Source: Symbiodinium natans (lineage: Eukaryota > Sar > Dinophyceae > Suessiales > Symbiodiniaceae). Taken from it: a DNA stretch of 64,000 nucleotides. The position numbers were made by a program, and so were the translations under genes. The stretch is from positions 186,001-250,000 of the forward strand of contig CAJNDS010001114.1 in the NCBI GenBank assembly GCA_905221605.1. The letters are read 5' to 3'. The notes beneath the pieces are model-generated. The model worked only from the letters and a program-made list of their open reading frames with translations, ran no database searches and had not been told where the DNA came from. Numbering within the stretch: the stretch's first letter is position 1; the number at the start of each line of letters is the position of its first letter. Below are positions 32,398 to 42,938 of the stretch, one piece after another.

Positions 32398-32569
32398 GGC
32401 ACCTGGGCAGTGCGTCCATGGGCTACGGGACAGGTTCCGAGCCCTGAACCGAAAGCCTACACGACGGTCTTGAACCTGCTCTCTGCTATCATGTGGACTC
32501 CAACACAGTCCATGTTTTTATCTGGCGACATCGGCCATCATGGCCAATGGTCCATGGCCAAACCCTACA
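32397..32569. repeat. Inverted copy of transposase coding sequence
   Basis: Plus-strand bases 32,466-32,543 repeat, at ~90% identity, the minus-strand coding sequence of 31,905-31,983 (around the residues LLSAIMWTPTQSM). The two form an inverted repeat ~480 bases apart, between the N-terminal and central transposase segments. Confidence 0.8.
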
Positions 32570-33427
32570 TCAAGCGGCCAAGCTTCTCAAGACCCCATAG
32601 GCATAGCCCATGTGCTCCAACCGGAAAGTGAAGTCACCAGTGCAGAACCATCTGCTCGGCTGCAGCGCTGCCAGGCGGCTCAAGAAAGCAGGAAGAAGCG
32701 CGACCCATTGGAAAACAGGGGCTGTTTGGATCTCGTGCACAAGGACCAGGCTGGAGTCTATCGTCGAAACATGTTGCTCAAAAAGGACTTGACTCTCCCG
32801 GAAAGCACGCGTCTCCTGACCGAGCGACTGCCTGCAATGTCGGAGAATCAGGCGGACTTTCTCCTTGGAGATGGTATCATCCTGGAGTCTAATCTTCACT
32901 GCTGACGGGGTGGCTTTGCGACCCGTCTGGAGCAAGTCTGCGCGCGCGGCAAGTACTAACATTCGCTTCTCAACCGAAATCTCATTGTCAGTATGTTTCT
33001 GCGCCACCCTGGCCACACGGTCTCCTCCGGAACAGTCGCCGCACGATGCAACTTGAAGCATAAAGACTCCTCCTGTTTGTCCCCAACACCCTCGGAACTG
33101 AAATACCTTTCCGTTCCCGCTGCGACAATCTGTGTGCTTGAAGCACTTGGCCGTGGTGATCCAATAATCATCAGCAGATTGTCTCGGGGTGCTGAACTCG
33201 CCAAGCTTATGAGCGGGCTCTTGCGCCGCCGCCCACCGCCTGCCAGCATCACGCACCAGCTCCTGCGCCGGTCGAGTCCGGAGCTTCGCACTGAAGGCTT
33301 CAGTCCCAAAACTGACTTCATCCAACCTCTCAAATTGCATTTTCCTCCGTGATTTAGATGGTGAAGCTTCTGCTCCCGAAACAGGAACCACGGCGTCGTC
33401 ATCAGAAAGGACATGAACTACTTGCAT
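32570..33427 (-). CDS. MULE transposase N-terminal part with zinc finger and first catalytic Asp
   Basis: The start at 33,427 (MQVVHVLSDDD) is preferred because the frame upstream to 33,556 is repeat-like. It contains a FLYWCH/WRKY-type zinc motif (KCFKHTDC ... FRGCWGQTGG ... CGDC), a helical region, then QWVALLPAFLSRLA and WFCTGDFTFRLEHMGYAYGVL. The last holds the first catalytic Asp in the 'D-x-TF' pattern of MULE transposases. The frame stops soon after, where the inverted duplication begins. Joined with the two following segments the protein would be ~800 residues, usual for the family. Confidence 0.7.
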   Translation of the reverse strand: MQVVHVLSDDDAVVPVSGAEASPSKSRRKMQFERLDEVSFGTEAFSAKLRTRPAQELVRDAGRRWAAAQEPAHKLGEFSTPRQSADDYWITTAKCFKHTDCRSGNGKVFQFRGCWGQTGGVFMLQVASCGDCSGGDRVARVAQKHTDNEISVEKRMLVLAARADLLQTGRKATPSAVKIRLQDDTISKEKVRLILRHCRQSLGQETRAFRESQVLFEQHVSTIDSSLVLVHEIQTAPVFQWVALLPAFLSRLAALQPSRWFCTGDFTFRLEHMGYAYGVLRSLAA

Positions 33428-33556
33428 GGCGAGGTAGCGTAAAACAACATTAAAAACTAAAGAATGCATCCGGGCTTGAACCACAGCCGGTCGAAGACCT
33501 CCGACATGAAAGGTCTGCCAGACACAGTGGGACTGAGAGGCCACTGCACACTCCAA

Positions 33557-34493
33557 ATTCCAGATGCTGCGAAACCCTCAACCCCAAACCCTAACAGATG
33601 CACAAAACCACTTGTCCAGTTCGCGGTTGAGGGCACGCTGCAAAATAATGACTTCAGACTTGAGACCTCTGCTTCTTGCGGCCATGCAGTACTGAGTCCC
33701 CAAAACAAAGCCAGCACACTTTGCAAACCGTGTGAATCTCCTCGAGCTTCAGCCTCGAAACACCACTGCACCACTTTGTCCTCCTGAGCCCGCCAAAAAC
33801 AACGTTTAACCGAGCCCTGAAGCGGAGAAAGGAGTCTGCCCGTGCCTCCATGGCCAAAGCCTCATCAAATAGTGCATCCGACGGTTTCTGGCTTTGGGTT
33901 GTGGATTAGGCCCCAAATTCTAGTCTAAACCCTAAACCCGTCAGCCCTGAAACCCGTAAGCGCCTAAACTCTAAACCCCGGAAACACACACCTAAGCCCC
34001 CAAACCTTACAACCCCGGTAATTCATGTCACTCCTCACGGGATTGCCTCACCCAGCTGGGCGTCCAGGACCTTCTCAACTTGGTTCGATGCCTGCGTCGA
34101 TGCTGCGCGCTGACCCTTAAACCCCAAGCATCCCCAACCCACCTAGTCAGCTCTGAAAAAAACTTTCAACTTTACCCAAAAGCACCTAAGCAGAAAACAC
34201 ATGTCGAGTTCGAGTTGGGGGCATGAACTTTGTAGAGCAGGCGACAATCCTGACAAGATGGCCTTAGGGAGCTTCTCAACTTTGCGCAATGCCTGCATCG
34301 ATGCTGGCGGGCTGATCCAGGGGGGCAAATTTTTGCGATATTGCCCAGAAGAACTTCAGACAAACCTCTGCGTGTGACAACAGGCCTCAGCCCCAGAGCA
34401 GTCCAGGGCCTTCGGAGTTTCGTCCAATGCCTGCGTCGATGCTGGCGGGCCAACCCTGAGTCCAGTCGGTCGTACAAGACAGACCGACTGGAC
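33557..34493. other. Spacer between transposase and OTU gene; repeat cores
   Basis: Holds three copies of the GATGCCTGCGTCGATGCTGG core (34,084; 34,281; 34,418) and no recognisable gene. Confidence 0.6.
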
Positions 34494-34497
34494 TCAG
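34456..34497. repeat. Perfect 16-bp hairpin at the end of the OTU gene
   Basis: CTGAGTCCAGTCGGTC (34,456-34,471), 10-base loop, GACCGACTGGACTCAG (34,482-34,497). The distal arm overlaps the stop codon of the OTU frame (34,494-34,496). Confidence 0.8.
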
Positions 34498-35123
34498 AAA
34501 GCAGATGTGCCCTTAAAGGATCCCAAATTGCAGAGCCAAGCCTCAGGAAAACACTCCAGGCCCTTGTCGCAGACTTCAAGAGAGCCTGGCAAACAACTGC
34601 TAGACAGCAGACCTCCCAGCGCAAACTGCTCGCTAGGACAAGACCCAATGTTGCATCTGCTTTTATATGGGCCTACGTGCCCGCTTCCCAACCAGCTCGC
34701 CGGAGTCGGTGGCACCTTCCCCACCACTGCTGCGTGCTGCAAGCGCTGCAGGAGGTCGAAGTGAGGATGCAGTACACCAGCACCGTCAGCAACTTGTGAG
34801 AGTCGTAAACTGATAGGCCCTGCGCGCTGCTCGTTGCGACAGCGCAACGAGAGAGCGGGCGCAACAGGACCCAAGCCCAGCTGCCCAGTGTACACATGGA
34901 CGTCGGCACCCAAAACGGACGAAGCAGCCTGAAGGTCCTCCTGCTCGGCACATACACCCCGTTGGGCCCTATCCGAAGACACAGCGGGCAGCATCAAACT
35001 TGCTGCCCACTGCTTGACCTTGCTCGGCTCTGGCTCAAGCCCAGGGTGAAGAGCAACGTAAAGTGACGACCACAAACACCTCCCATCTGCAGGCATCTTG
35101 CGAACGTCTTCTTCACACCAAGC
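34494..35123 (-). CDS. OTU-like cysteine protease
   Basis: A start at 35,096 gives 200 codons, but the frame continues upstream (AWCEEDVRK) to a possible splice acceptor, so the exon may begin at 35,123. MPADGRCLWSSLYVAL carries the OTU signature D-G-x-C (C7 as nucleophile), and LHPHFDLL supplies the catalytic His (H112, in the 'H-[YF]-D' pattern). The ~106-residue core is short but within reason for the family. OTU enzymes remove ubiquitin from proteins; I recall OTU domains in some Mutator-like elements. The C-terminal ~80 residues are Cys/Ser-rich and unrecognised. Same strand as the transposase and inside the same inverted ends. Confidence 0.65.
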   Translation of the reverse strand, partial: AWCEEDVRKMPADGRCLWSSLYVALHPGLEPEPSKVKQWAASLMLPAVSSDRAQRGVCAEQEDLQAASSVLGADVHVYTGQLGLGPVAPALSLRCRNEQRAGPISLRLSQVADGAGVLHPHFDLLQRLQHAAVVGKVPPTPASWLGSGHVGPYKSRCNIGSCPSEQFALGGLLSSSCLPGSLEVCDKGLECFPEAWLCNLGSFKGTSAF

Positions 35124-35389
35124 CTAGCAAAGATGCACACAAGACAAAGTCTGGGCAGTCAACTCAAGAATGTGGCCTCGGTGAAATTCTCCTCCGAGGA
35201 CATGCTCGAGGTGTCAGGGGCCAGAGACGTAACCTGCAAACAAAGCAGATAAAATGCCTGAAAGCAAATCCCGCTGCGTCGAAAAAGCCTCCGTTGTTGG
35301 CGATCTGGTAGATCCACTCAAGGGAGCCTTGCAGCATTCGTTTAGTTTGCAGCAGAAAGACACAGAGAGACACGAACAAGGACGGACCC

Positions 35390-36025
35390 CTCCGAGCAGC
35401 TCCCCCGCCGTTTGAGTGAGGCTTTGGGGCCCAGCAGCTCCCCCAGCCGTTTGAGTCCACATCAATCAGGCTTTGGGGCCCAGAAACCTCGATTTTTTCT
35501 CAAACGGGCACCCCCAGCCGTTTGAGTCAAAATTCAAGCTTTGCGGCCCAGAAAACCTCGGTTTTCCCTCAAGCAGCCTCGCAGCGCCCTCAGTTGGTTT
35601 GGCTCCAGGACCCTCCGAGCAGCTCCTGAGTGCACATGAGGCTTTGGGGCCAGCATACCGTCAAATGGGCAACCAGGACCAGCCGTGTTTGAGTCAAATT
35701 CAGGTTTTGGGGTCCAGAAAACCTCAATTTTGACTCAAACAGGCCCCCAGAACCCTCCCACACGGCCCTCAGCTCCCAGCCGCTCCCCCGAGTCACATTC
35801 AGTCTCTAAAGGCCCAGAAAACCTCGATTTTAACTCAAACGGGCTTGCAGGACCCTCCCATGCGGCCCTCCGAGCAGCTCCCCTAGCCGCTTGAGCTGGG
35901 GCCCAGAAAACTTCTGCAGCCCCGAGTCAAATTCAGGCTCTGAATGCCCAGCAAACCTCGATTTTAACTCAAACGGGCCCGCAGGACCCTCCCAGGCCCA
36001 GAAAACCTCAATTTTAACTCAAAAG
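35390..36025 (-). repeat. Right inverted-end satellite (degenerate hairpin units)
   Basis: Units of ~90 bases with CCGTTTGAGTCAAAATTCA..., GGCCCAGAAAACCTCGATTT and ACTCAAACGGG; the spacer GGACCCTCCGAGCAGCTCCC is the reverse complement of the left array's spacer. More diverged than the left array. Confidence 0.8.
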
Positions 36026-36034
36026 GCCTTCGGA

Positions 36035-36475
36035 TCCAGGTCGATCACCTGGATAAAGCCAACATAACAAATTTAGGCACCAGGGATTGTGCTGAGCCTG
36101 TGTGGATGTTCGCTTCGGCAAGGGCTCAGCATCCAGGTCCATCACCTGGAGAGAGCCATGACAAACATAACAAATTTAGGCACCTATTGGACACAGGGAC
36201 TGTGCTGAGCCTCTGTGGATGTTCGCTTCGGGAAGGGCTCAGCATCCAGGTCCATCACCTGGAGAGAGCCATGACAAACATAACAAACTTAGGCGCCACA
36301 CGGACACAGGGATTGTGCTGAGCCTCTGTGCATGTTCGCTTCGGCGAAGGCTCAGCATCCAGGTCCATCACCTTGCGGTCATGATCGAAGGAAGCTCGGC
36401 TCAGAATGGAGCTCAGCTCAAATTGAATGTAAGCAAGTAGTGCCGAGCCTGCGCGCATGCTCGCTTCGGCATGCA
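36035..36475. repeat. 113-bp tandem repeat, about four units
   Basis: GTGCTGAGCC recurs at 36,089, 36,202, 36,315 and (as GTGCCGAGCC) 36,440. Units share GTTCGCTTCGGCAAGGGCTC, CATCCAGGTCCATCACCTGG and AACATAACAAATTTAGGC. It abuts the right end of the MULE. Confidence 0.85.
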
Positions 36476-36930
36476 ACCTAGGCCCTCGGGATCTAAGGCC
36501 AGTGAACCTAAGCGGCCGGCAGAGGCCTTGAGCCAGCTCCCTGAGATGTGCCTCTTAGGAGGTCTTAGGCCACTGCACCTAAGCGGCCTGAGGAGGCCTC
36601 AAGCAAACTGTTGAGGTTGGAAGCGTGATCGAATGATTGTTTTTGTCACTGTTCTGTAGTTGTTGTCACCGTTCTACACTTTCTGTCAGGGTAACAGCTT
36701 CACCTGGCCGCCCAACCGGCCGACCCGCAAACGATCCGCGATGCTGAGTTTGGGGTTGTTGGGCTTCTGTGTCAGCATTTGAAGCAACTTGGGCCAAGGC
36801 TACTAAGCCAGGATGGCCCGTTAACCCTCCGAAAAGATATTCCTGAATAGCTTCCGCTTAAGCCCCAACAAGGCAACATACAGAGGATCCATACCCAGTA
36901 AGCCAGATCCTACGCCCCACACGGAGTTAC
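36476..36930. other. No gene recognised
   Basis: Two related copies of an AGGCC(T/A)...CTAAGCGGCC segment around 36,480-36,600; nothing else. Confidence 0.5.
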
Positions 36931-37121
36931 TATAGGGGCCTGAATAATTAGAATAGGGGTTTTGGGGGGTAATTCCAGTATAACAACAAAGGGGCCATAA
37001 GGGAATACTATTCTTGGTAGCCCAGTGACCATCTTCTAACAAGGGCACCCTTTTTGGGTTAGTTATTCTATAAGGGAACCTTGAACCAAAAAAAGGGAAA
37101 AGGGTACCACCGGGCTACCCA
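36931..37121. repeat. Dispersed repeat families G and F (copies 1)
   Basis: 36,931-37,022 (AGGGGCCTGAATAATTAGAA ... GGGGCCATAAGGGAATAC) has relatives at 52,194 and 57,701. 37,041-37,121 (AAGGGCACCCTTTTTGGGTT ... TATAAGGGAACCTTGAAC) has a close relative at 62,167. Confidence 0.7.
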
Positions 37122-37255
37122 GTATTAGTAATTATTGCGACCCCGAGATGACTCCGAGGCGCAGGACATCGGCTGCGGCTGTCGCGTGGAACTCACGGGC
37201 GGCTTCCACCCAGGATCGCCTTCGGCCGGCCATCAATCTCTCGGGCTTACGTGGT

Positions 37256-37290
37256 TTAGGGTTTAGGGTTTAGGGTGTAGGGTTTAGGGT
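37256..37290 (+). repeat. Short TTTAGGG array
   Basis: Five heptamers, one TGTAGGG. First telomere-like array after 24.4 kb. Confidence 0.85.
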
Positions 37291-37937
37291 TGAGGGCGTT
37301 TAGACTCAAGGTCCGCTCCAGCGAGCAAGCTGGCAAGGTGACGCCTGCTGAAGGAAAGCAGAAGCAGCCTCAGGTTGCCTTGAGAAGGAAGGCACCTTGC
37401 AGCTATCCTCCTCCATTCCTTGATCTTCTTCGGTTGAGGGTTGGTTTTGGCAGGGGCAAGCTCCGCCCCGAACCCCAACCGCCCCAACCCCACCGCGCCA
37501 GCAAAGCGTCACGTCTCACACCTGTATATATGTGAGTGCTGGTGCTTGGATGCAGAAGAAGGCTGATGTCCTCAGGAATCACTTCAACGCCCAGTCCCCC
37601 AAGCCACAGCTGCGGTGCGTTTCAACCCGTGTGGCGAGTCGGTGCGCCTGTCCGGTGAGGTCGCGTTTGCTCCAGCAGCCTCTTGCCTCCTGAGTCGGCA
37701 GGTGTAGGGAAAACACCGAAAGTTTCACTCACTGCAAGACCTTCACACCACTGTTGGCAAAGGGCCACGGTAACCCAGCTCACGGCCATAAACTTGGTGG
37801 AGGGCTCTAGGGTTTCACCCTTCTATTCACGAAGAAGAGGCTGAAGAAGCTTAAAGGGTTCAAAGGCGTCAAGACCTTGGGAGTTTGACTGAGCCTTTTT
37901 TGCCCGAGAGGTTTCAGAAGCTCGTCGACAACCAGAG
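37291..37937. other. No gene recognised
   Basis: Short frames without domains. Confidence 0.5.
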
Positions 37938-37939
37938 GT

Positions 37940-38020
<81 letters not shown>

Positions 38021-38027
38021 TTGAGAG
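37938..38027. repeat. (AG)n microsatellite
   Basis: About 90 bases of GA repeats with few interruptions. Confidence 0.95.
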
Positions 38028-38284
38028 GCAAAGATAAGCATAGAGGACAGGGACAGGCTCAGAGGCAGACTGACAGAACAGATTGACAAGAGATAGACCT
38101 CTAAAGATACAGATCCTAAGCCCCAAAGCCGCCAGACCCTAAACTCAATGCTGTCAACCTCCAACAAATCACTGTATCAAATGTATCCCTACCAGTCCCC
38201 TAAGCTCCCTGAGCTGGGAGCTGGGGTAGGTTTGGGGGTCCTGTAAAATTGCAACTTTTGTGGCTGTATAAGGATTACATAGGG

Positions 38285-38392
38285 GATTAAGGGCAATAAT
38301 CGTAACAGTAATAATACTACTACTAATAATAAGAATATTAATAGTAATGGTAATAAGAATAGTAAGAATAAGAATAGAAATAATAAGGTTCA
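38285..38392. repeat. AAT/AAG-type microsatellite
   Basis: Degenerate ATAATA / GAATAAG triplet-like repeats. Confidence 0.8.
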
Positions 38393-41140
38393 AACCTACC
38401 CCCTGCCTGTAACTGTCAGTGCGGCCACGGCGCGAGCGCACGGACCGGAGCATGGCCTTCAACAAATCGACCGAGGTGTGGAAGACTTCCTGAGAGGAGG
38501 GTTTTTCGGGGTTTTAGGGCTTTTAGGGCTTTTGGGGTTTTTAGGGTTATTGGGCTTCGTGGAGTCAGGCGTCAGACCCAGATCCAACTTCTCAAGGCGG
38601 CTTGCCACGCTTGCATTTGCTTGGGCTTGGGGCTACATGTCCGTTGTGCTTCAGCTTGTACCAGTGGGAAGGAGCCCAACATTTTCGTCATGCGTCTCCC
38701 GAGTCTACATCCTAACCCTTACAGCACCCGACACTACCCCGAACAACAGGAGGACGAGTTAAGGGATACCCTAAACCCTAAACTGTAGGGGCTTATAGAG
38801 TTGAGAGCTGCATACTTTCAGGATAACTAGCGCGTCCGCAGGCCGGGTGCCTATTGAGCTTACCCAGTCCCAGGAAGAACAAACCTTAAACCCTATCTGG
38901 TAGACTTAGACTGTAAAGCTATGGCTCTGCGCCCGCCAACTTCTCAATACTCTGCGTTCATGGTTCATGGGGGGGTGGACGGCTGCACGCAATGGCTGTG
39001 ACTTCTCGGGTCAATCTTGCGGCTTTGGCTCGTCAGGGCTTGCAGGAGTTGGAGTTTACAGGGTTGAACGGCTTAACGGGAATCGCTGAGGGTTCTAGAA
39101 GCAGACCGGCCTGGTTGATCTTCAGGAGCGAACCCATTGGCCTCAGGAACCGAGAATCCCGGCTGCGCACGACGTGCCTACGGAATAGGGCTTTGGTAGC
39201 GTCTTGGGGATGAGAGTCTCGAGGGATTCTGGGGGACTGAGACCTACTCCAACATCATCCGTTCCTACTCCTTCACCAGAATCAGAACCCTTAACCAAAC
39301 AACCCGTGCCCGAACTAAATTCGTGTGACCGACCTGAACTTACTCAAACATTCCCAGGCTTTGTGTGTCCCGGAGAGAAGTCCTTCATGACGCAGATCAT
39401 CCCTGGAGAGATCTCCCCACACCACAACCTTCGTACTCGGCAACCCCAACCCCCAAACCCACGACATCTCCGAACCCTCAGGTCTAAATTCACCCTAATG
39501 CTGAACGGCACCAACAAAAGCTACATGATCAGTCTATTCTACTTATGTGGGCCTGTCCAAGCCTCTGTCATTAGGTACCTCTTTTGGGTTTTTTTTGGCG
39601 GAGGAGTCACTTTTAAGGAACACGGGATGAGAAGCTTGAGCCCTCCCAGCCCCTGAAGCCAGGTTGTAAAGCCCAAGGAGCCCCAGGGCTTTCTTGGCCA
39701 GCTCCCAAAGGGGCTGCACCGCGTTGTCGATGAAGAAGTCCTGCGGGGCTAGGCGGGCCAGGGCTCCGTTTTTCTAAGTCCAGAAGGTCTGGGACTGGTG
39801 CAGGCGTCAGGGATGCGGAGTTTGGGGTACAAAATGCGACCCCTTTCGGGGTCTGGGGTCTGTAGAGGCCTCATTTGGCGCGAAGCCTCAAGATCAGCCT
39901 TGGCACCTAGCACAGTTGGGTATTTAGGTGTGAAGCTGTGGGTTAAAGCAAAAAACTCCGAAGCCCAAGTGGCCGTCAGGACGATCTTGTTCATCGACCA
40001 GCGAAGCAGCCTTCAGTCGACCCCCCCCCCCCCCCTCCAGGAAAACACAAAGAGCCCCCCCCCAAAGCTCTGCAAAGTTCCAGATGCAAAGCTTACAGGC
40101 AGCTGAATTCTTCGAGGCGCTCCCACACCGAGGGGGGGGCAGGGGCTTCAGTGGCCTCAAAGAACCCCGCGGCTCAAGGTGAGGTTTCTCTGTTGTGTTC
40201 TTGCCTGGCGGCTTCGTCGTTGGGGCTTGTCGCACACAACCCATATCCAGGGCTGCAAACAAATCTCAGCCCCTAGCAGTGTCGAAAGACAGGCTTTGCA
40301 GAGTTTCAGTTTTCTGTTGCTCCGGTGTGCGTGTGGCTTAGGGAGAGTGACCGGTTGTCCTCGCATGAGGTGTCAAGACGCTAGGGACCAGTCGCTACCT
40401 TCCTCCTGCTATTATAGGGTTTAGGGTTGAGGGTTTAGGATTTCTTGACACGGCTCGCGAATGACAGGCTAAGCGTCATCCTCGTTAGGGAGGCCATAAC
40501 CCAATGCACATTTGGCCTTTATCGACAAGAGGTGCTGTTCAACACTGCCCAAAGCTGGTTTTCATGGGGCCATTGAGTATTGGAGGTCTCGAACCCTCTG
40601 CAGAAGATCCTTGTACGCACTTACCAATACTAACCTGAATCCGATACACTGAACTGAACCCGAAAACCCTCCCGCTCTAAAAACTAAGTCAAGAATGCAA
40701 ACCCTGACTCCGAAAATCCAAACGCTCAACTCACTCCTACAGACGGGAGGTGGGGGGGGGGAAGGGGGGAAGGAAGGAATCCGCGCTTCTCTCTCAGCAG
40801 CCGGCATTGCCATGAGAAGTGGGGAGGAGAGAATCGGGCAGCCGACGTGGACGAACATGTTTCGCATGAACCTTCAGATGCCAGGAGCTGTGCACACAGG
40901 ATGGGGCCTTAGGGTTAGGGTTTAGGGTTACAAAGAAACACTCAGAAACCCCAAACCCTTGGCCCTAAACCAAATTGAGGGTTTACGAGTTTTGGGGGGG
41001 GGCTGAGGGTGCTTTCACGGCTAGCCTTGAGCTTCCAAAGGCTTATCAGGCTTTGGGGTTGAAGGGGCCCAGAACCACTTGAGATTTTTTGTTATCATCA
41101 TGAGGATCCCCATAAAGGTACCCCGAAATTTCGGAAACCC
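38393..41140. other. No gene recognised
   Basis: Frames up to 150 codons (39,204-39,656) lack domains. Contains a C15 run (40,021-40,035). Confidence 0.5.
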
Positions 41141-41149
41141 TGCCCCCCC

Positions 41150-41490
41150 CTAAACCCTGCCCCCCCTAAACCCTAAACCCTAAACCCTAAACCCTAAACC
41201 CTAAACCCTAAACCCTAAACCCTAAACCCTAAACCCTAAACCCTAAACCCTAAACCCTACGCCCTAAGCCCTCAGCCCTCAGCCCTCAGCCCTAAGCCCT
41301 CAGCCCTAAACCCTAAACCCCACTTGTTGCTTCTTTAGACATTCCTCAAGCTGGGCCGCTGCTCCAAGATGAGGGTCCAGCTACTGGCTGCCCCCGTGGA
41401 CACACCAGTGGCCTCAAGGAGATGGCGTGAGCTCAACCCTAAACCCTAAACCCTAAACCCTAAACCCTAAACCCTGAACCCTAAACCTCG
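41150..41490. repeat. CCCTAAA arrays with CCCTCAG variants
   Basis: Near-pure CCCTAAA at 41,164-41,261 passes into CCCTAAG/CCCTCAG heptamers (41,262-41,310); a second block lies at 41,437-41,488. Confidence 0.9.
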
Positions 41491-41964
41491 AGACTTTTCG
41501 GGCCTCCGCCCTTGAGGGAGCTTTCGGAGATGAGGGCCTGCGGAGCTTTCAGAGGCTTTCACTTCGTGGTCCCGTTTCTGGGGGGAATCTCAGGAAGCCA
41601 CGATTTTTTGGGGTGTAGGGGTTTAGGAAATTCTATTTCAAGCCCGCAAAAGCCCGCGGAGCCCTACTCAGAGACTCTTAGCAACCAACTGGCGCAGGAA
41701 CAAAATGGCGCGGCTCCTCGGTTGCCAGGAAGCGCGACATGTTTCGCACATCCCAACTGCTCAAGTACAGCCCAACAGGGATGCCGGGCTTCCTGGCAAC
41801 CGGAAACAGATTGCACGACCCCCTCTTCAATCCCCAAAGCCCGAGCTTCCTGGCGCAACCGCTTTTGGCAGAGTGAAACCTCAAGAGGTGTGTTCATTCA
41901 GGGAAAGTCTCTGTTAGGCCCTGTTCGCTTTACATGGCTTTTTCATGTCCTCTAGGTGCTCTAA

Positions 41965-42012
41965 AACCCTAAACCCTAAACCCTAAAACCCTAAAACCCT
42001 AAAACCCTAAAA
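41965..42012. repeat. CCCTAAA / CCCTAAAA array left of the 42-kb reading frame
   Basis: Changes from heptamers to octamers (CCCTAAAA). Confidence 0.9.
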
Positions 42013-42750
42013 CTTCCAGCACTGACACAGGCGACTGTGTTTGCTTCCATGACTGAGACAAGAAAAACTTCTGCAGTACCCACAGAAAACGCGGGCCCAT
42101 CAAGCAATCGTCGAACTCCAGCAAAGGTTGGACACACGTCTGTACTTGCACGCCGCCCAAATCCCTGAATATATCTCGAATCTGTGGCGCAAACCGGCTG
42201 GATCGCACCAGCCAACACAGCTAAGATGGAGTCTTCGACATTGCCTCTACGCTATCGAAATATCATCCCGTCTTCGTGGGTTCATGAATCGGAATACCCA
42301 GCTCTCAAGCTTTGTCGGCCTGCGCTCGGGAAGCAGGTAACCGTCTTTCTGCATGGGATTAAAGAACTGTTCAAGCGCACGCAAGCTGAGCATAGCATTG
42401 TACAGGAAAAAGCCTTAAGTATCATAGGTCTTTCAAGACGAGTGCCGGCTCTTTATATCTGTCCAATGACGATAGATGCACAGGCTATCCGGCTGAAGTC
42501 TGTTATCGGGAGTGACAAGTACGACTTAGTCGTTAAACGGCCGTACTCGCCTCCAGCTAATGTCTTTCAAGTTGCCCTTTGCCAGTTGTGGATCCACAAG
42601 TTGTGTGGAATATATACTGCCAACGCCACAGGCAGCGAAGGCGGTGATCTCTTAGTTTTCTGCAGTCAATTGATAATTCACTTCTTCGCTAAGGATCTCT
42701 TGCGTTCTTCTCGCATGGGACGTCCGATGACATCTTGCATAAAACCCTAA
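42012..42750 (+). CDS. Unrecognised reading frame between two telomere-like arrays
   Basis: One plus-strand frame is open from the left array to 42,750 except for a single TGA at 42,166-42,168; after it ~190 codons remain, from GTG at 42,184 (a later ATG is at 42,226). The sequence is of ordinary protein composition (KQVTVFLHGIKELFKRTQAE, VFQVALCQLWIHKLCGIYTA), with no low complexity and no family I recognise. The last residues run into the CCCTAAAA array, which also supplies the stop. It could be a gene fragment with one nonsense mutation, an exon, or chance; the length and clean composition favour former coding sequence. Confidence 0.4.
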
Positions 42751-42840
42751 AACCCTAAAACCCTAAAACCCTAAACCCTAAACCCTAAACCCTAAAACCC
42801 CAAAAACCCTAAAACCCCTAAAACCCTAAACCCCAAACCC
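42739..42840. repeat. CCCTAAA / CCCTAAAA array right of the 42-kb frame
   Basis: Mixed 7- and 8-base units like those on the left side. Confidence 0.9.
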
Positions 42841-42938
42841 TGGTCCCCAGCTCCCCTGTCCGGGCTCCAGGCTGTGAGCGCATGCATCAGGGGCTGGCCT
42901 GCACCAAGCACCAGGCTGACCTCAGTGCTTGTCAAACG

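Larger units (their letters stand above)
27336..36025 (-). mobile_element. Composite MULE-type transposon with OTU protease and HMG/histone-fold genes
   Basis: Bounded by two arrays of one satellite in opposite orientation: the left spacer (CAAACGG..GGGGGAGCTGCTCGG) appears on the right as its reverse complement (CCGAGCAGCTCCCCCAGCCG). Such long inverted ends are typical of Mutator-like elements. Inside, all on the minus strand from right to left: OTU-like protease, MULE transposase in pieces, and a protein with HMG box and histone fold. A dispersed GATGCCTGCGTCGATGCTGG repeat fills the intergenic gaps. No telomere-like array lies inside. Exact termini and target duplication are not resolved. 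Confidence 0.65.

Noticed and set aside
36425-36475. U6-snRNA-like start (GCTCGCTTCGGCA)
   Set aside because: No ACAGAGA box downstream; the segment belongs to the 113-bp tandem repeat.
37807-38167. Ser/Leu-rich minus frames
   Set aside because: Encoded by the (AG)n microsatellite.
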